A DNA stretch of 64,000 nt from SIG607 sp045648445 (GCA_045648445.1 JAZRNY010000022.1:124001-188000); one strand, 5' to 3'. Shown: positions 41,221-49,784, counted from the first letter of the stretch. Notes: generated by a model from the letters alone, not told the origin. Translations and numbers: made by a program.

Positions 41221-42600
41221 ATGAAATTTTTACAAAAGTTCAGAAAGTCTATTATGATGGCAATGAAGTTTTTGGTAATTGCCGCTCTCACCTTAGGCTT
41301 TATAAATATTTGGTATACCTATTACGGTGAAACCATGATTTCAAAAATGGTAAATTACGTTGTAGTTGCCTCCTATTTGCTTTTAGTACTAGTTTTCGGC
41401 GAACTTTACGGCGCCTTTAAAATCGGCGTTAGCCGACTGCACGAGGTTGCCTACAGTCTTTGCCTTTCGCTTGTATTTACCAATATAATAATGTTCTTTG
41501 AACTTTGCCTTATTACACAGCAAGTTATTATTCCGGTGGCATTCGTTTGGGGCTTCATATATCAAATACTTGTTGCGTTAATGGGCGTTTACGCGTGTAA
41601 CACCATTTATTTTAAACTTTATCCCGCCAGAAGAATGTTAGCCATTTTTGCCGACGATGCCGAAGGCACCGCCATTATCCGAAAGGTTTCAAAAATTCCC
41701 GACCGTTTTAACGTTGAACGTGGCGTTTCGGTCAACAGGGCGTCTGCCGAAGAAATAAAGGCGCTTATTGACACCTTTGAGGCTGTACTTCTTTGCGACA
41801 TTAATAAAAACCTTAAAAATGATTTACTCCGTTATTGCTATTCAAAACAAAAACGCACCTACGTTCTGCCGTCAAGCGCCGACGTAATTATACGAAACTC
41901 CGACCAAATACAAATTTCCGATACCCCGATTATGATGTGCCGTAACCGCGGTATACGTTTGGAACAGGAATTCGTTAAACGCGTACTTGATATAGCGGTT
42001 TCGTTAATAGGGATTATTATAACCTCTCCCATAATGCTGATAACCGCCATCGCCATAAAAATTTGTGACGGCGGGCCTGTATTTTTCAAGCAAAACCGCG
42101 TTACTAAAAACGGCAAAATTTTCAACGTATTAAAATTCCGTTCAATGATAGTGAACGCCGACAAAGACGGCGCCAAAAAAGCCGAAACGGGCGATAACAG
42201 AATTACCTTCGTAGGTAAAATTATCCGTCCTATAAGGGTAGACGAACTTCCGCAGTTTTTTAATATCCTTTTTGGAGATATGTCCCTTGTAGGTCCCCGT
42301 CCCGAAAGGGTTGAAAACGTTTACGAATATACTAAAATGTATCCCGACTTTAATCTTCGCCACAGGGTAAAGGGCGGACTTACGGGATATGCGCAAATTT
42401 ACGGAAAATATAACACAACACCGGAAGATAAACTCAAAATGGACCTTATATATATAGAACAGTATTCAATATTCCTTGATATAAAACTGCTTCTTATGAC
42501 CATTAAGATTTTATTTATGAAAGAAAGTACTGAAGGTTTTGACGCTAAAGCAAATTCAAACGTCAAACCAGTAGATAAACGAAAGGAAGAATATAAATGA
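41221..42600 (+). CDS. Polyprenyl-phosphate sugar-1-phosphate transferase (exopolysaccharide initiating)
   Basis: Transfers a sugar-1-phosphate from a nucleotide sugar to undecaprenyl phosphate, the first step of surface polysaccharide synthesis. The 459-residue protein has four N-terminal membrane helices, a cytoplasmic CoA-binding-like domain (about 140-240), a fifth hydrophobic segment (KRVLDIAVSLIGIIITSP) and the bacterial sugar transferase domain with VLKFRSM, RVDELPQFFNILFGDMSLVGPRPE and RHRVKGGLTGYAQI. This is the WbaP/WcaJ/CpsE layout. Its stop overlaps the next gene by 4 nt. No other polysaccharide genes are near. Confidence 0.92.
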   Translation: MKFLQKFRKSIMMAMKFLVIAALTLGFINIWYTYYGETMISKMVNYVVVASYLLLVLVFGELYGAFKIGVSRLHEVAYSLCLSLVFTNIIMFFELCLITQQVIIPVAFVWGFIYQILVALMGVYACNTIYFKLYPARRMLAIFADDAEGTAIIRKVSKIPDRFNVERGVSVNRASAEEIKALIDTFEAVLLCDINKNLKNDLLRYCYSKQKRTYVLPSSADVIIRNSDQIQISDTPIMMCRNRGIRLEQEFVKRVLDIAVSLIGIIITSPIMLITAIAIKICDGGPVFFKQNRVTKNGKIFNVLKFRSMIVNADKDGAKKAETGDNRITFVGKIIRPIRVDELPQFFNILFGDMSLVGPRPERVENVYEYTKMYPDFNLRHRVKGGLTGYAQIYGKYNTTPEDKLKMDLIYIEQYSIFLDIKLLLMTIKILFMKESTEGFDAKANSNVKPVDKRKEEYK

Positions 42601-43478
42601 GTTTTCATGCAACACTAGTAGTAATGGCAGCAGGTATGGGCAGTCGCTTCGGCGGTCTCAAACAACTTGAACCTATCGGCAGAAACGGCGAGGTTATCCT
42701 TGACTTTTCCGTTTACGATGCAATGGAAGCAGGTTTCGACAAGGTTGTTTTCGTAATTAAACACGAAATTGAAGAAGACTTTAAGCGCATTGTCGGCGAC
42801 CGTATTGCCAAAAAGGTAAAGGTTGAGTATGCTTTTCAGGAAATAAATGATCTTCCCGAAGGCTTTACTGCACCGGCAGAAAGAACAAAACCTTGGGGTA
42901 CCACACAGGCAATTCTTTGCTGTAAGGATTTGGTTAAGGAACCCTTTATCGTAGTAAACGCCGACGACTATTACGGCAAATCCGCATTTAAGAAAATGTA
43001 TGATTTCTTAAAACTCGGCACAGGCGACTATGCAATGGTAGGTTTCAGACTTGCTAACACCCTTACCGAAAACGGCACCGTTTCACGCGGTGTTTGTAAA
43101 GAGGAAAACGGTTTCCTTACTTACATAGAAGAAAGAACCAAAATTGACTCTAACTGCCGTTATACAAAGGATGGCGAAAATTGGATTCAAATGGAACCTG
43201 ACGAGATTGTTTCTATGAATATGTGGGGCTTTACCGAGGACGTTTTCGGTTACTTAAACCAAAACTTTGTTAACTTCCTTAAAGAAAACCTTACTGTTCC
43301 AAAGTCTGAATGTTATTTGCCTATGGCAGTTGCCGAACTTATTGATAAAAAGGAAAAGAACGTAAAGGTTCTTGCTTCCGAAGACAAGTGGTACGGCGTT
43401 ACCTATAAAGAGGATAAAGATGCAGTAGTTGCTGCGGTTTCTGCTCTTGAACAACAAGGACTCTACGACAATATGTAA
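42597..43478 (+). CDS. Sugar-phosphate nucleotidyltransferase family protein
   Basis: The 293-residue protein has the nucleotidyltransferase signature VVMAAGMGSRFGGLKQLEPI, a central TKPWGTTQAILCC segment, the metal-binding VVNADDYYG and a C-terminal KEDKDAVVAAVSALEQQG. It is translationally coupled (ATGA) to the sugar transferase, so it probably makes the nucleotide sugar used by it or by the same pathway. Which sugar cannot be told from sequence. Confidence 0.85.
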   Translation: MSFHATLVVMAAGMGSRFGGLKQLEPIGRNGEVILDFSVYDAMEAGFDKVVFVIKHEIEEDFKRIVGDRIAKKVKVEYAFQEINDLPEGFTAPAERTKPWGTTQAILCCKDLVKEPFIVVNADDYYGKSAFKKMYDFLKLGTGDYAMVGFRLANTLTENGTVSRGVCKEENGFLTYIEERTKIDSNCRYTKDGENWIQMEPDEIVSMNMWGFTEDVFGYLNQNFVNFLKENLTVPKSECYLPMAVAELIDKKEKNVKVLASEDKWYGVTYKEDKDAVVAAVSALEQQGLYDNM

Positions 43479-43495
43479 GAAAAAACTTAACCGAA

Positions 43496-43550
43496 GAGGC
43501 ACCCTCCGCAAGGAAGGTGCCTCAGTTATATTCGCTTCGCGAGTTTTTTT
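43496..43550 (+). terminator. Double-hairpin terminator (member of the hairpin/9-mer repeat family)
   Basis: GAGGCACC...GGTGCCTC hairpin (43496-43523), then AGTTATATT, then a small CGC-TTC-GCG hairpin followed by seven T. The AGTTATATT spacer is the same 9-mer found in the hairpin arrays at 49.0 and 62.9 kb. Confidence 0.8.
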
Positions 43551-43631
43551 GTATGTTTTGGTCTGCTGCGGGGCGATTAAGAATATTTGTTTATTAGGCT
43601 TGTTGTTTTGTTAGTATTTAATAAAAGTTGA

Positions 43632-43660
43632 TTGACAAACATAGAATAATATGATAAACT
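43632..43660 (+). promoter_or_regulatory. Promoter of the cohesin-dockerin protein
   Basis: TTGACA, 17-nt spacer, TAAACT, about 42 nt upstream of the ATG at 43703. Confidence 0.7.
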
Positions 43661-43702
43661 GTATCTGAATTAAGATACCATTTGGTAGGAAGGTGCAAAA
43701 AA

Positions 43703-44365
43703 ATGAAAAAATTATTTGCTGTTATACTTTGCTTATGTATGATTTTTACAATGTCTATGGGTGTGTCTGCTTACACTATTAATAAAGACGATGCTGAAAT
43801 CGGCGCAGATGAAATCTTCGGCTCAACTGCTGTTTATTTCGAGGATGCCGAGGTTGATAAAGGCGGAGACGTAACGGTTGACGTAATGATTGACAGCAAC
43901 CCCGGTGTTACCGAAGTTAAAATCAACTTTGCCATTGATGAAGGTATTGCTATTAAAGGCGTACAAAACGGCGATTTCGGAACAGCAACTGTTGACGGCA
44001 ATGTAGTTACCGTTACCAATGCTAACCGTATGGAAGAAGACGGCTGTATTGTAAAGGTTACCTTTACTGCAACTGCAGAAGGCGTTAAAGAAGTTGTTCT
44101 TACCGCTACCGCTAAAGACGGTTCCGACGAAGTTTCCTTAAATGGCTCTAAATGCGTTATTACCGTAAACGTTCCTGTAATTACAGTTGTTCGCGGCGAC
44201 GTTGACGGAGACGGTTTAGTTAGCGCTACTGACTTGGCAGTATTAAAACTTTATCTCGTTTCTCTTGAAGATGAAGTTAGCGAAGGCGCTGACCTTGATT
44301 ATAACAATGCAGTTAATGCTTCCGACCTTGCTCTTTTGAAACTTCTTCTTGCAGGACTTTTATAA
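43703..44365 (+). CDS. Small secreted cohesin-dockerin protein
   Basis: About 220 residues: signal peptide (MKKLFAVILCLCMIFTMSMGVSA), an acidic beta-rich module of about 130 residues resembling a cohesin (VYFEDAEVDKGGDVTVDVMIDSNPGVTEVKINFAI, GCIVKVTFTATAEGV) and a C-terminal type I dockerin (RGDVDGDGLVSATDLAVLKLYL and a second, weaker loop DLDYNNAVNASD). AGGAAGGTG precedes the ATG at 43703; an earlier frame opening at 43682 is not needed. Such a protein can link a cohesin-bearing anchor to a dockerin-bearing partner. The second calcium loop has Tyr and Asn substitutions, which may weaken calcium binding. Confidence 0.82.
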   Translation: MKKLFAVILCLCMIFTMSMGVSAYTINKDDAEIGADEIFGSTAVYFEDAEVDKGGDVTVDVMIDSNPGVTEVKINFAIDEGIAIKGVQNGDFGTATVDGNVVTVTNANRMEEDGCIVKVTFTATAEGVKEVVLTATAKDGSDEVSLNGSKCVITVNVPVITVVRGDVDGDGLVSATDLAVLKLYLVSLEDEVSEGADLDYNNAVNASDLALLKLLLAGLL

Positions 44366-44382
44366 TTCAAGACGAATACTTC

Positions 44383-44414
44383 CTGACCGGTACTTTGTAT
44401 CGGTCAGTTTTTTT
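44383..44414 (+). terminator. Terminator after the small cohesin-dockerin gene
   Basis: Eleven-bp stem with one G-T pair (CTGACCGGTAC/GTATCGGTCAG), TTT loop and seven T. Confidence 0.9.
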
Positions 44415-44420
44415 AATTGG

Positions 44421-44449
44421 TTGCTTTTATTATATAAATAATGTATAAT
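44421..44449 (+). promoter_or_regulatory. Promoter of the GLUG/dockerin gene
   Basis: TTGCTT, 17-nt spacer, TATAAT, directly after the preceding terminator and 35 nt before the GTG start. Confidence 0.65.
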
Positions 44450-44484
44450 GTCAAATATAGACTATTATTAATTGAGGTGTTAAA

Positions 44485-46044
44485 GTGATTAAAAAAGTTT
44501 TGGCAGTTATTCTTTTCGTTTGCATTATCTCAACCTGTTTTAGTGTTGGAGCGCAAAATGAAGTTTCGGTTACTATTGGTTTTGATAGTGAAACTGTTGA
44601 AGTAGGCGCCCGAACAGCCCTTAAAATTACAGTCAACGGTAACGTTAAAAAAGTATCGGCGAGAATAGACAGTAACGTTACTTCTATTGATTTTAGCGCG
44701 GACGGTTTGGATTTTGACAGTGTTAACTATGGTTACACCATAACCTTTGTTCCAACAAGTGAATCTCATATTATTTACTGTACCGTAAATAGCGTAGGAG
44801 CCTTGCAACTTACCTTAAAAGATATTGTTTGTGAAACCGATGGAGAAAGCGTAAAACTTGATAATGTTACTGCAAATCTAAACGTAATTCCCAAATATAC
44901 TTACATATATACTAAGGACGACCTTAATAACATACGTAATGATTTAAATGGCGCTTATCTTCTTATGAATGACATTGAATTTTCTCCGGAAGATTTTGAA
45001 GAGGGCGGCGATTTTTATAACGACGGCTACGGTTGGAAACCGATAGGCGCCGTTGTTAGAGATAAAGAATGTTTTAATGGTGAATTTAACGGTAACGGAT
45101 ATACCATTTCCGGCCTTACAATAAATAAAGCCTATTATAACTATTGCGGTCTTTTTGGTGTAAACCACGGCAAAGTAACTTCGCTTCGCGTAACTGATGC
45201 CTATATTGACGGCAGAATAGGTATAAATATGTCGGTGCCTTCCTATACGCCCGACAAAGACGGCGATATTGACTATGAAGATAAAGAAGTATGGACTCCG
45301 CCCGATGACAGTATAACCGAAGAAAGTCTTAATAATTATGACCGTACCGGAGAATCTACTGCAAATTTAGGAATTATTTGCGGATTGAATTTGGGTTCTA
45401 TAACCGATTGTTTCGTTTCGGGTGAAATAAGGGGTAACAACGTTGCCGGCGGTATAGCAGGCAGAAGTAACAATAAAGTAACGGGTTGCGCAGCAGTAGT
45501 TGCCATAAAAGACCTTTCTATTGCGGGTGGCATAGTAGGTGTCGGCGGCAGTTATTCTAACATTACCGACTGCGTAAGTGAAGGAACCATAGAAGCAACT
45601 CTTTCTGGTGGTATTTTGGGAACCGCTTCGGGTAAGGTTACCAGGGTGTATTCTCTTTGTAGCGGCAATAATCTTTTGGCTTGTTTCGGCAAATCCTCAA
45701 ATCTTACGGTAAACGGTGCCTATGCTTTTGGTGAACAAAGAACTGACGGTGTCAGCCAAATAAAACCTTTAAGTGAATTAAGCGCGTTTCGTTTCGACGG
45801 CGGAAATTGGACCTACGGTGCTAAAAAACATTATCCGACCGCCCTTGCTGATTTAATAAAAACGGCGGTTCCCGGAGATATGAATTTTGATGGCAAGGTG
45901 GACGCTGTGGATTTGGCGCAATTAAAACTGTATTTAGCTGGGCTGTTTGAAACCGATAGTACGTCAGGTGATATGGATCTCGATGGTAATGTAAATGCAG
46001 TGGATTTGGCACTTTTAAAATTGTTCCTTGCCGGTCTGTATTGA
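44485..46044 (+). CDS. Secreted GLUG-repeat protein with dockerin
   Basis: The 519-residue product begins at GTG with GAGGTG upstream. Signal peptide (about 1-23), an N-terminal beta-sandwich-like region, then a right-handed beta-helix of GLUG type: FNGEFNGNGYTISGLTINKAYYNYCGLFGVNHGKV, GEIRGNNVAGGIAGRSNNKVTGCAAV and ATLSGGILGTASGKVTRVYSL. The C-terminus is a type I dockerin with two loops (DMNFDGKVDAVD and DMDLDGNVNAVD), each followed by LKLYLAGL or LKLFLAGL. GLUG proteins are often adhesins or surface binders. The dockerin could attach it to cohesin modules encoded nearby. Confidence 0.85.
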   Translation: MIKKVLAVILFVCIISTCFSVGAQNEVSVTIGFDSETVEVGARTALKITVNGNVKKVSARIDSNVTSIDFSADGLDFDSVNYGYTITFVPTSESHIIYCTVNSVGALQLTLKDIVCETDGESVKLDNVTANLNVIPKYTYIYTKDDLNNIRNDLNGAYLLMNDIEFSPEDFEEGGDFYNDGYGWKPIGAVVRDKECFNGEFNGNGYTISGLTINKAYYNYCGLFGVNHGKVTSLRVTDAYIDGRIGINMSVPSYTPDKDGDIDYEDKEVWTPPDDSITEESLNNYDRTGESTANLGIICGLNLGSITDCFVSGEIRGNNVAGGIAGRSNNKVTGCAAVVAIKDLSIAGGIVGVGGSYSNITDCVSEGTIEATLSGGILGTASGKVTRVYSLCSGNNLLACFGKSSNLTVNGAYAFGEQRTDGVSQIKPLSELSAFRFDGGNWTYGAKKHYPTALADLIKTAVPGDMNFDGKVDAVDLAQLKLYLAGLFETDSTSGDMDLDGNVNAVDLALLKLFLAGLY

Positions 46045-46125
46045 CCTAAGATTACGTTTTTTTGAAAATTTTGGCATATTACCTCGCAAAATTTTAAAAA
46101 ATTTGTATGATTTATCAAAAAAGAG

Positions 46126-46154
46126 TTGACATTGCATTTCATATTGTTTATAAT
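46126..46154 (+). promoter_or_regulatory. Perfect-consensus sigma-A promoter
   Basis: TTGACA, 17-nt spacer, TATAAT with no mismatch, upstream of the SPETG surface protein. With the gene's biased codon use it predicts one of the most abundant transcripts in the window. Confidence 0.88.
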
Positions 46155-46218
46155 ATACTCAAGTAATTGTCCGTAGGGATATTATGAAATTTTACAGAAA
46201 AGGAAAAAGGTGATTCAA

Positions 46219-48105
46219 ATGAAAAAGAATCTTTTGGCTATAGTTCTTTCCGTTGTAATGCTTGCACTTTTAATGATGCCTGTGCTCGTAAGCAGCGCTG
46301 AAGAGAATTATGATGCTAAAATAGGTTTGAGCGATCAAATCTCAATCGCAACCATTAAAAATGTTAAATATCTTTCTATTCCTGTAGAAATCGAAAACAA
46401 CACTGAACTTGTTGTTGCTCGTTACTATGTTATTAGCAAAGACGGTCTTGGCTGTTTCAGTTTCCAAGGCGGAGACTTCAAGGGCTCTTACGAAGATGAT
46501 TTCGGCAATGTTAAAGAAATAGCATTCGAACCTGACGTTAATAACACAGAAGCAGCTGATAGATTAAAGATTTTACAGACTGCTAGCACCAACCAGTATG
46601 GTATCACCACAAAAGCAGGTACTCTTGGTTATGCTTACTTTGTAGCACCTACCGCAGTTGGTACTTACACTTTTGAAATTGAAGTTATCGACGGTGCACA
46701 CTTCAAGAGAGCTGACGCTTCCTCTATCGAAGCAAGTCCTGCTTCAATCGGTTATACAACCAAAACCGTTACCTACACTGTAGAATGCGAAAGCCACACC
46801 AAAGGCGAAGCAGAAGTAACTGTACCCGCTACTTGTACCGAAAAGGGCGAAGAAGTTTACAAATGTACCGCTTGTGGTAAGGTTCTTGAAACCAAAGAAG
46901 TTGCTGCTCTCGATCATGATTGGGATGAAGGCGTTACTGCTGAAGACGTTGCTTGCGGTAACACTGCAGACGTAACCTACACCTGTAAGCGTGAAGGCTG
47001 CGGCGAAACCAAGGATGAGACCGGCGCTAAAGTTGAACACAATTGGGTTGAAGATGAAGAAGCATACGAAGCACCTAAGTGCGAAGTTAAGGGTAAAAAG
47101 CACTTCAACTGTTCTAATCCTAACTGTACTGTTAAGACCAAGACTGAAGATGTAGATGCTCTTGAACACGTTTGGGATAACGGTGTAGCAGACGCTTCTA
47201 AAGTTTGCGGCGAAACTGCTGACGTAACTTACACTTGCGAACTTTGCGGAAAAACCAGAATTGAAACCGGCGCTACCATCGAACACGACTGGAAACTTGA
47301 CGCTGATAAGAGCGTAGCACCTGTATGTGGCACTGCTGGTAAGAACGTATACGTTTGCCAGAGAGATAACTGCCCCAAAGGCGAAAAAGAAGAAGCAGTT
47401 GCTGCTCTTGAACACATTTGGGTAGAAGATATAGAAGCATACGAAGCACCTAAGTGCGAAGTTAAGGGTAAGAAACACTTCAACTGCGAACAGAAAAACT
47501 GTCCTGAAGGCACCAAGACTGAAGAAGTAGAAGCACTTGAACACGTATTCGAAGGCGCTAAGGTAGTCGTTACCAAGCCTACCGCTGATGCTGAAGGTCT
47601 TTACACTATCGCTTGCGTACGTGAGTGCGGCAAAGTTGAAGAACACAAGATTGCTAAACTTGACAAAGTTGTAGAAAACGACGGTCTCTATTTCGAATCC
47701 GAAGATGCTACACTTCCTGAAGATATCACTATCGCTCCTACCGGTGACGATAAAGAAGAAAACGGTAAAGTTCAAATCGGCTTCACCTTCGATTCTGAAT
47801 ATGCTGATCTTTCCGGCGAAGTAGTATTCGGTATGGATACTAAGGAATTGGCTGCTCAGGGCTTCAAGAACTTCGCTATCTATACTAAGGATGCTGAAGG
47901 CAATCTCGTTAAGGTTGAAACCGAAATCAAAGACGGTAAACTTACCTTCACTGCTGATCTTGAAGCAGATTACATCTTTGAAGCAGAAATCGTTAAGACT
48001 TCTCCTGAAACCGGCGATACTTCCAACGTTGTAGTATTTGCTGTAGTTGCTCTTATGGCTGTTGCTGCTCTCGTAGTAGTTAGCAAAAAGAGATTTGCTC
48101 TTTAA
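46219..48105 (+). CDS. SPETG-anchored surface protein with Cys repeats, probably highly expressed
   Basis: About 628 residues. Signal peptide (1-28), an N-terminal beta-sandwich that could be a divergent cohesin (ISIATIKNVKYLSIPVEIENN), then seven repeats of about 40-60 residues carrying C-x(n)-Y-x-C-x-x-C-G and conserved His (the last repeat lacks the first Cys), an additional beta domain (about 470-590) and a C-terminal sorting-like signal: SPETGD, an 18-residue hydrophobic helix and SKKR. AAAAAGG lies before the ATG at 46219; a GTG at 46210 is also in frame. Two repeats share 51 of 53 nt (47059-47111 and 47434-47486), a recent internal duplication. Function unknown; likely a structural or binding surface protein. 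Confidence 0.82.
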   Translation: MKKNLLAIVLSVVMLALLMMPVLVSSAEENYDAKIGLSDQISIATIKNVKYLSIPVEIENNTELVVARYYVISKDGLGCFSFQGGDFKGSYEDDFGNVKEIAFEPDVNNTEAADRLKILQTASTNQYGITTKAGTLGYAYFVAPTAVGTYTFEIEVIDGAHFKRADASSIEASPASIGYTTKTVTYTVECESHTKGEAEVTVPATCTEKGEEVYKCTACGKVLETKEVAALDHDWDEGVTAEDVACGNTADVTYTCKREGCGETKDETGAKVEHNWVEDEEAYEAPKCEVKGKKHFNCSNPNCTVKTKTEDVDALEHVWDNGVADASKVCGETADVTYTCELCGKTRIETGATIEHDWKLDADKSVAPVCGTAGKNVYVCQRDNCPKGEKEEAVAALEHIWVEDIEAYEAPKCEVKGKKHFNCEQKNCPEGTKTEEVEALEHVFEGAKVVVTKPTADAEGLYTIACVRECGKVEEHKIAKLDKVVENDGLYFESEDATLPEDITIAPTGDDKEENGKVQIGFTFDSEYADLSGEVVFGMDTKELAAQGFKNFAIYTKDAEGNLVKVETEIKDGKLTFTADLEADYIFEAEIVKTSPETGDTSNVVVFAVVALMAVAALVVVSKKRFAL

Positions 48106-48127
48106 TTAATTAGTTCTCACTAATTGT

Positions 48128-48158
48128 GCGTCGGCGGAAACCCGCCGACGCTTTTTTT
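48128..48158 (+). terminator. Terminator after the SPETG surface protein
   Basis: Ten-bp GC-rich stem GCGTCGGCGG/CCGCCGACGC, AAAC loop, seven T. Since no promoter is evident before the next ATG (48174), the cohesin anchor downstream may depend on read-through. Confidence 0.93.
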
Positions 48159-48173
48159 GAAAGGTAGTTTATT

Positions 48174-48971
48174 ATGAAAAAACTTATTTCAATATTACTT
48201 GCTTTAATATGTTGCCTTACGATTTGTTCTATGCACGTTTTCGCAGATGAAAATCAAGGCGTTTTAAAGGCAGACAGGGTTACCGCAAAAGCAGGGGATG
48301 AAATAACAATTCCCGTTTCTTTGGTTGATCATAAGGGAGTTTGTATAATTGGCGTCAACGTTAAATACGATTCACAAGTTTTGGAAATTACAGATGTTAT
48401 ATCATCTGCAACCGATAGTTTCGGCTATACAGTAAATGCTAAAACTGCAGGTGCGGTAATAGTGTTGATGGATAGCAAAAATCTTAGTAATGTTGATGGC
48501 GACATTAAATTGTTTGAGTTAAAATTCAAGGTCAAAGATGATGCCCCGGCCGGCAGAACACTTGTCAGAGTGTTGTGTGAAGACGGAATGGCAACATATT
48601 TTGATGGTACGGGCGAGCAAATTACTCCCGTTGCGTTTACTCCCGATACCTCTACAGGCGCTGTAACCGTTCTTTGCGCCGAACACAAATTTTCCGATGA
48701 AAAAATTGATGGTGTTTACAAGTGCGAAAATTGCGGAGCCGTAAAAGAGGAAGACGGAAACGTTTCGGTTGATGAAAATCAAGGTTTACCCGAAATCGAC
48801 CTTCAAAATCAACCTGAGGACTCGACTACTGCAAACTCCGATGACACTGCTGATAATGACAGTGGCGATAAACCTAAAGTAAAGTTTATATATTTTGTTC
48901 CGCTGATTGGGGCGCTGGTTATTATTGGCGGTACTTTGGTCTTTGTATTAATAAAACGTAAGAATAAATAA
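48174..48971 (+). CDS. Membrane-anchored cohesin protein
   Basis: A 265-residue protein with signal peptide (1-24), one cohesin domain at about 30-165 (GDEITIPVSLVDHKGVCIIGVNVKYDSQVLEITDV, NVDGDIKLFELKFKVKDDAPAG), half of a Cys repeat (CAEHKF...YKCENCGAV), an acidic Ser/Thr/Asp-rich linker and a C-terminal membrane helix (about 239-260) with KRKNK. This is the layout of an anchoring scaffoldin: the cohesin is displayed outside the cell on a stalk. It could hold the dockerin proteins encoded upstream. AAAGG precedes the ATG. Confidence 0.87.
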   Translation: MKKLISILLALICCLTICSMHVFADENQGVLKADRVTAKAGDEITIPVSLVDHKGVCIIGVNVKYDSQVLEITDVISSATDSFGYTVNAKTAGAVIVLMDSKNLSNVDGDIKLFELKFKVKDDAPAGRTLVRVLCEDGMATYFDGTGEQITPVAFTPDTSTGAVTVLCAEHKFSDEKIDGVYKCENCGAVKEEDGNVSVDENQGLPEIDLQNQPEDSTTANSDDTADNDSGDKPKVKFIYFVPLIGALVIIGGTLVFVLIKRKNK

Positions 48972-48980
48972 TTTTAAAAG

Positions 48981-49200
48981 CATTGGGTAGGCGTCGTACC
49001 CGTAAGGATACAACGCCAGTTTTATTCGCCTTTGGCGAGTGTTATTGCTTCGCAGTTATATTTGGGCTTAGCCCAAGTGATATTGCCTTCGGCAGTTTTA
49101 GGGGCGAATAAAATACAACTGAAACCGAAAGGTTTCAATAACACTTTTGATTTATCAAAAATATCACTCCGACGATAGTCGGAATATAACTTGAATAAAA
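48981..49200. repeat. Array of small hairpins separated by conserved 9-mers
   Basis: A chain of short hairpins (for example TGGGC-TTA-GCCCA, GAAACC-GAAA-GGTTTC, TTTTGAT-TT-ATCAAAA, CCGAC-GATA-GTCGG). In the left half they are separated by AGTGTTATT, AGTTATATT and AGTGATATT; in the right half by the reverse complements AATAACACT, AATATCACT and AATATAACT. The halves are thus inverted copies around 49.1 kb. No ORF lies inside. Confidence 0.85.
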
Positions 49201-49239
49201 TGGACAACCATAGTACAATCAATTTAAGAGGTGATTCTA

Positions 49240-49599
49240 ATGAAACAAACTCAAAATAACTCTCCAGAATGGTATTGGACACGCGGGCTTCACGATGCCA
49301 ATATTATTTCAGCAACAAAAAAAGAGTCTGATTGGAATCCGACAGACAATTGCCTAATATTAAAAATTGATTGCGATGGTGCTTTGTTTGAAGCAGATAT
49401 TACAGAAATCCGTTTTTATAATTTTAAAATTAAGGCGAATGATTTTGATATAAGTTTACTAAATGGTGGTTGGTGGTTATCAGATGAAATTGTAACGAAA
49501 GGCGACAACTATTTATTGGATTTAAAATTTGATACTGCTAAATGTAAAACAAAACATTTAGAAATTTCATTTAGACTAGCAGAGGTTATTAGAGAATAA
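49240..49599 (+). CDS. Unknown 119-residue protein between repeat elements
   Basis: No family recognised. The protein begins MKQTQNNSPEWYWTRGLHDANI and is predicted to be a soluble beta-rich domain with many aromatic residues (GGWWLSDEIV) and alternating strands (CLILKIDCDG, ALFEADITEIRFYNFKIK). Its small size, isolation and lack of signal peptide would fit an immunity- or antitoxin-like protein, but no toxin partner is adjacent. It is AT-richer than its neighbours and lies between the hairpin array and the two-hairpin element. AGAGGTGA precedes the ATG at 49240. Confidence 0.65.
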   Translation: MKQTQNNSPEWYWTRGLHDANIISATKKESDWNPTDNCLILKIDCDGALFEADITEIRFYNFKIKANDFDISLLNGGWWLSDEIVTKGDNYLLDLKFDTAKCKTKHLEISFRLAEVIRE

Positions 49600-49628
49600 A
49601 ATATATGTTAGATGGGTAAAAGGGTTTT

Positions 49629-49749
49629 AGATTCTCCTGAAGTTTGGAAAATGTGCCGTACATTTTCCCTGCTTGTTACAGTATAATACAAAATAAAAAA
49701 AGAAGCACGAAGTTTTCGTGCTTCTTTTTTACTGTCCTTTAGCGTACGG
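49629..49749. repeat. Two-hairpin intergenic repeat element, copy 1
   Basis: Order: TTCTCCTGA, nine-bp hairpin GGAAAATGT/ACATTTTCC (49646-49668), CTGCTTGTTACAGTAT, terminator hairpin (49701-49725), then ACTGTCCTTTAGCGTACG. The same order and sequence recur at 62925-63040. Confidence 0.85.
49701..49730 (+). terminator. Terminator inside repeat element copy 1
   Basis: Eleven-bp stem AGAAGCACGAA/TTCGTGCTTCT with three-nt loop and six T; A-run upstream makes it usable on both strands. Confidence 0.88.
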
Positions 49750-49784
49750 CTATTAACCAATGCTTTTTTGTTTTAACTTTTTTC

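Noticed and set aside
44485..46044. Catalytic function for the GLUG/dockerin protein
   Set aside because: The beta-helix resembles GLUG adhesin repeats and no polysaccharide-lyase active-site pattern is visible.
46744..47775. A 343-codon open frame on the minus strand
   Set aside because: It is the mirror of the strongly expressed, Cys-repeat surface gene; composition is Phe/Ser/Val rich without domain, ribosome-binding site or promoter.
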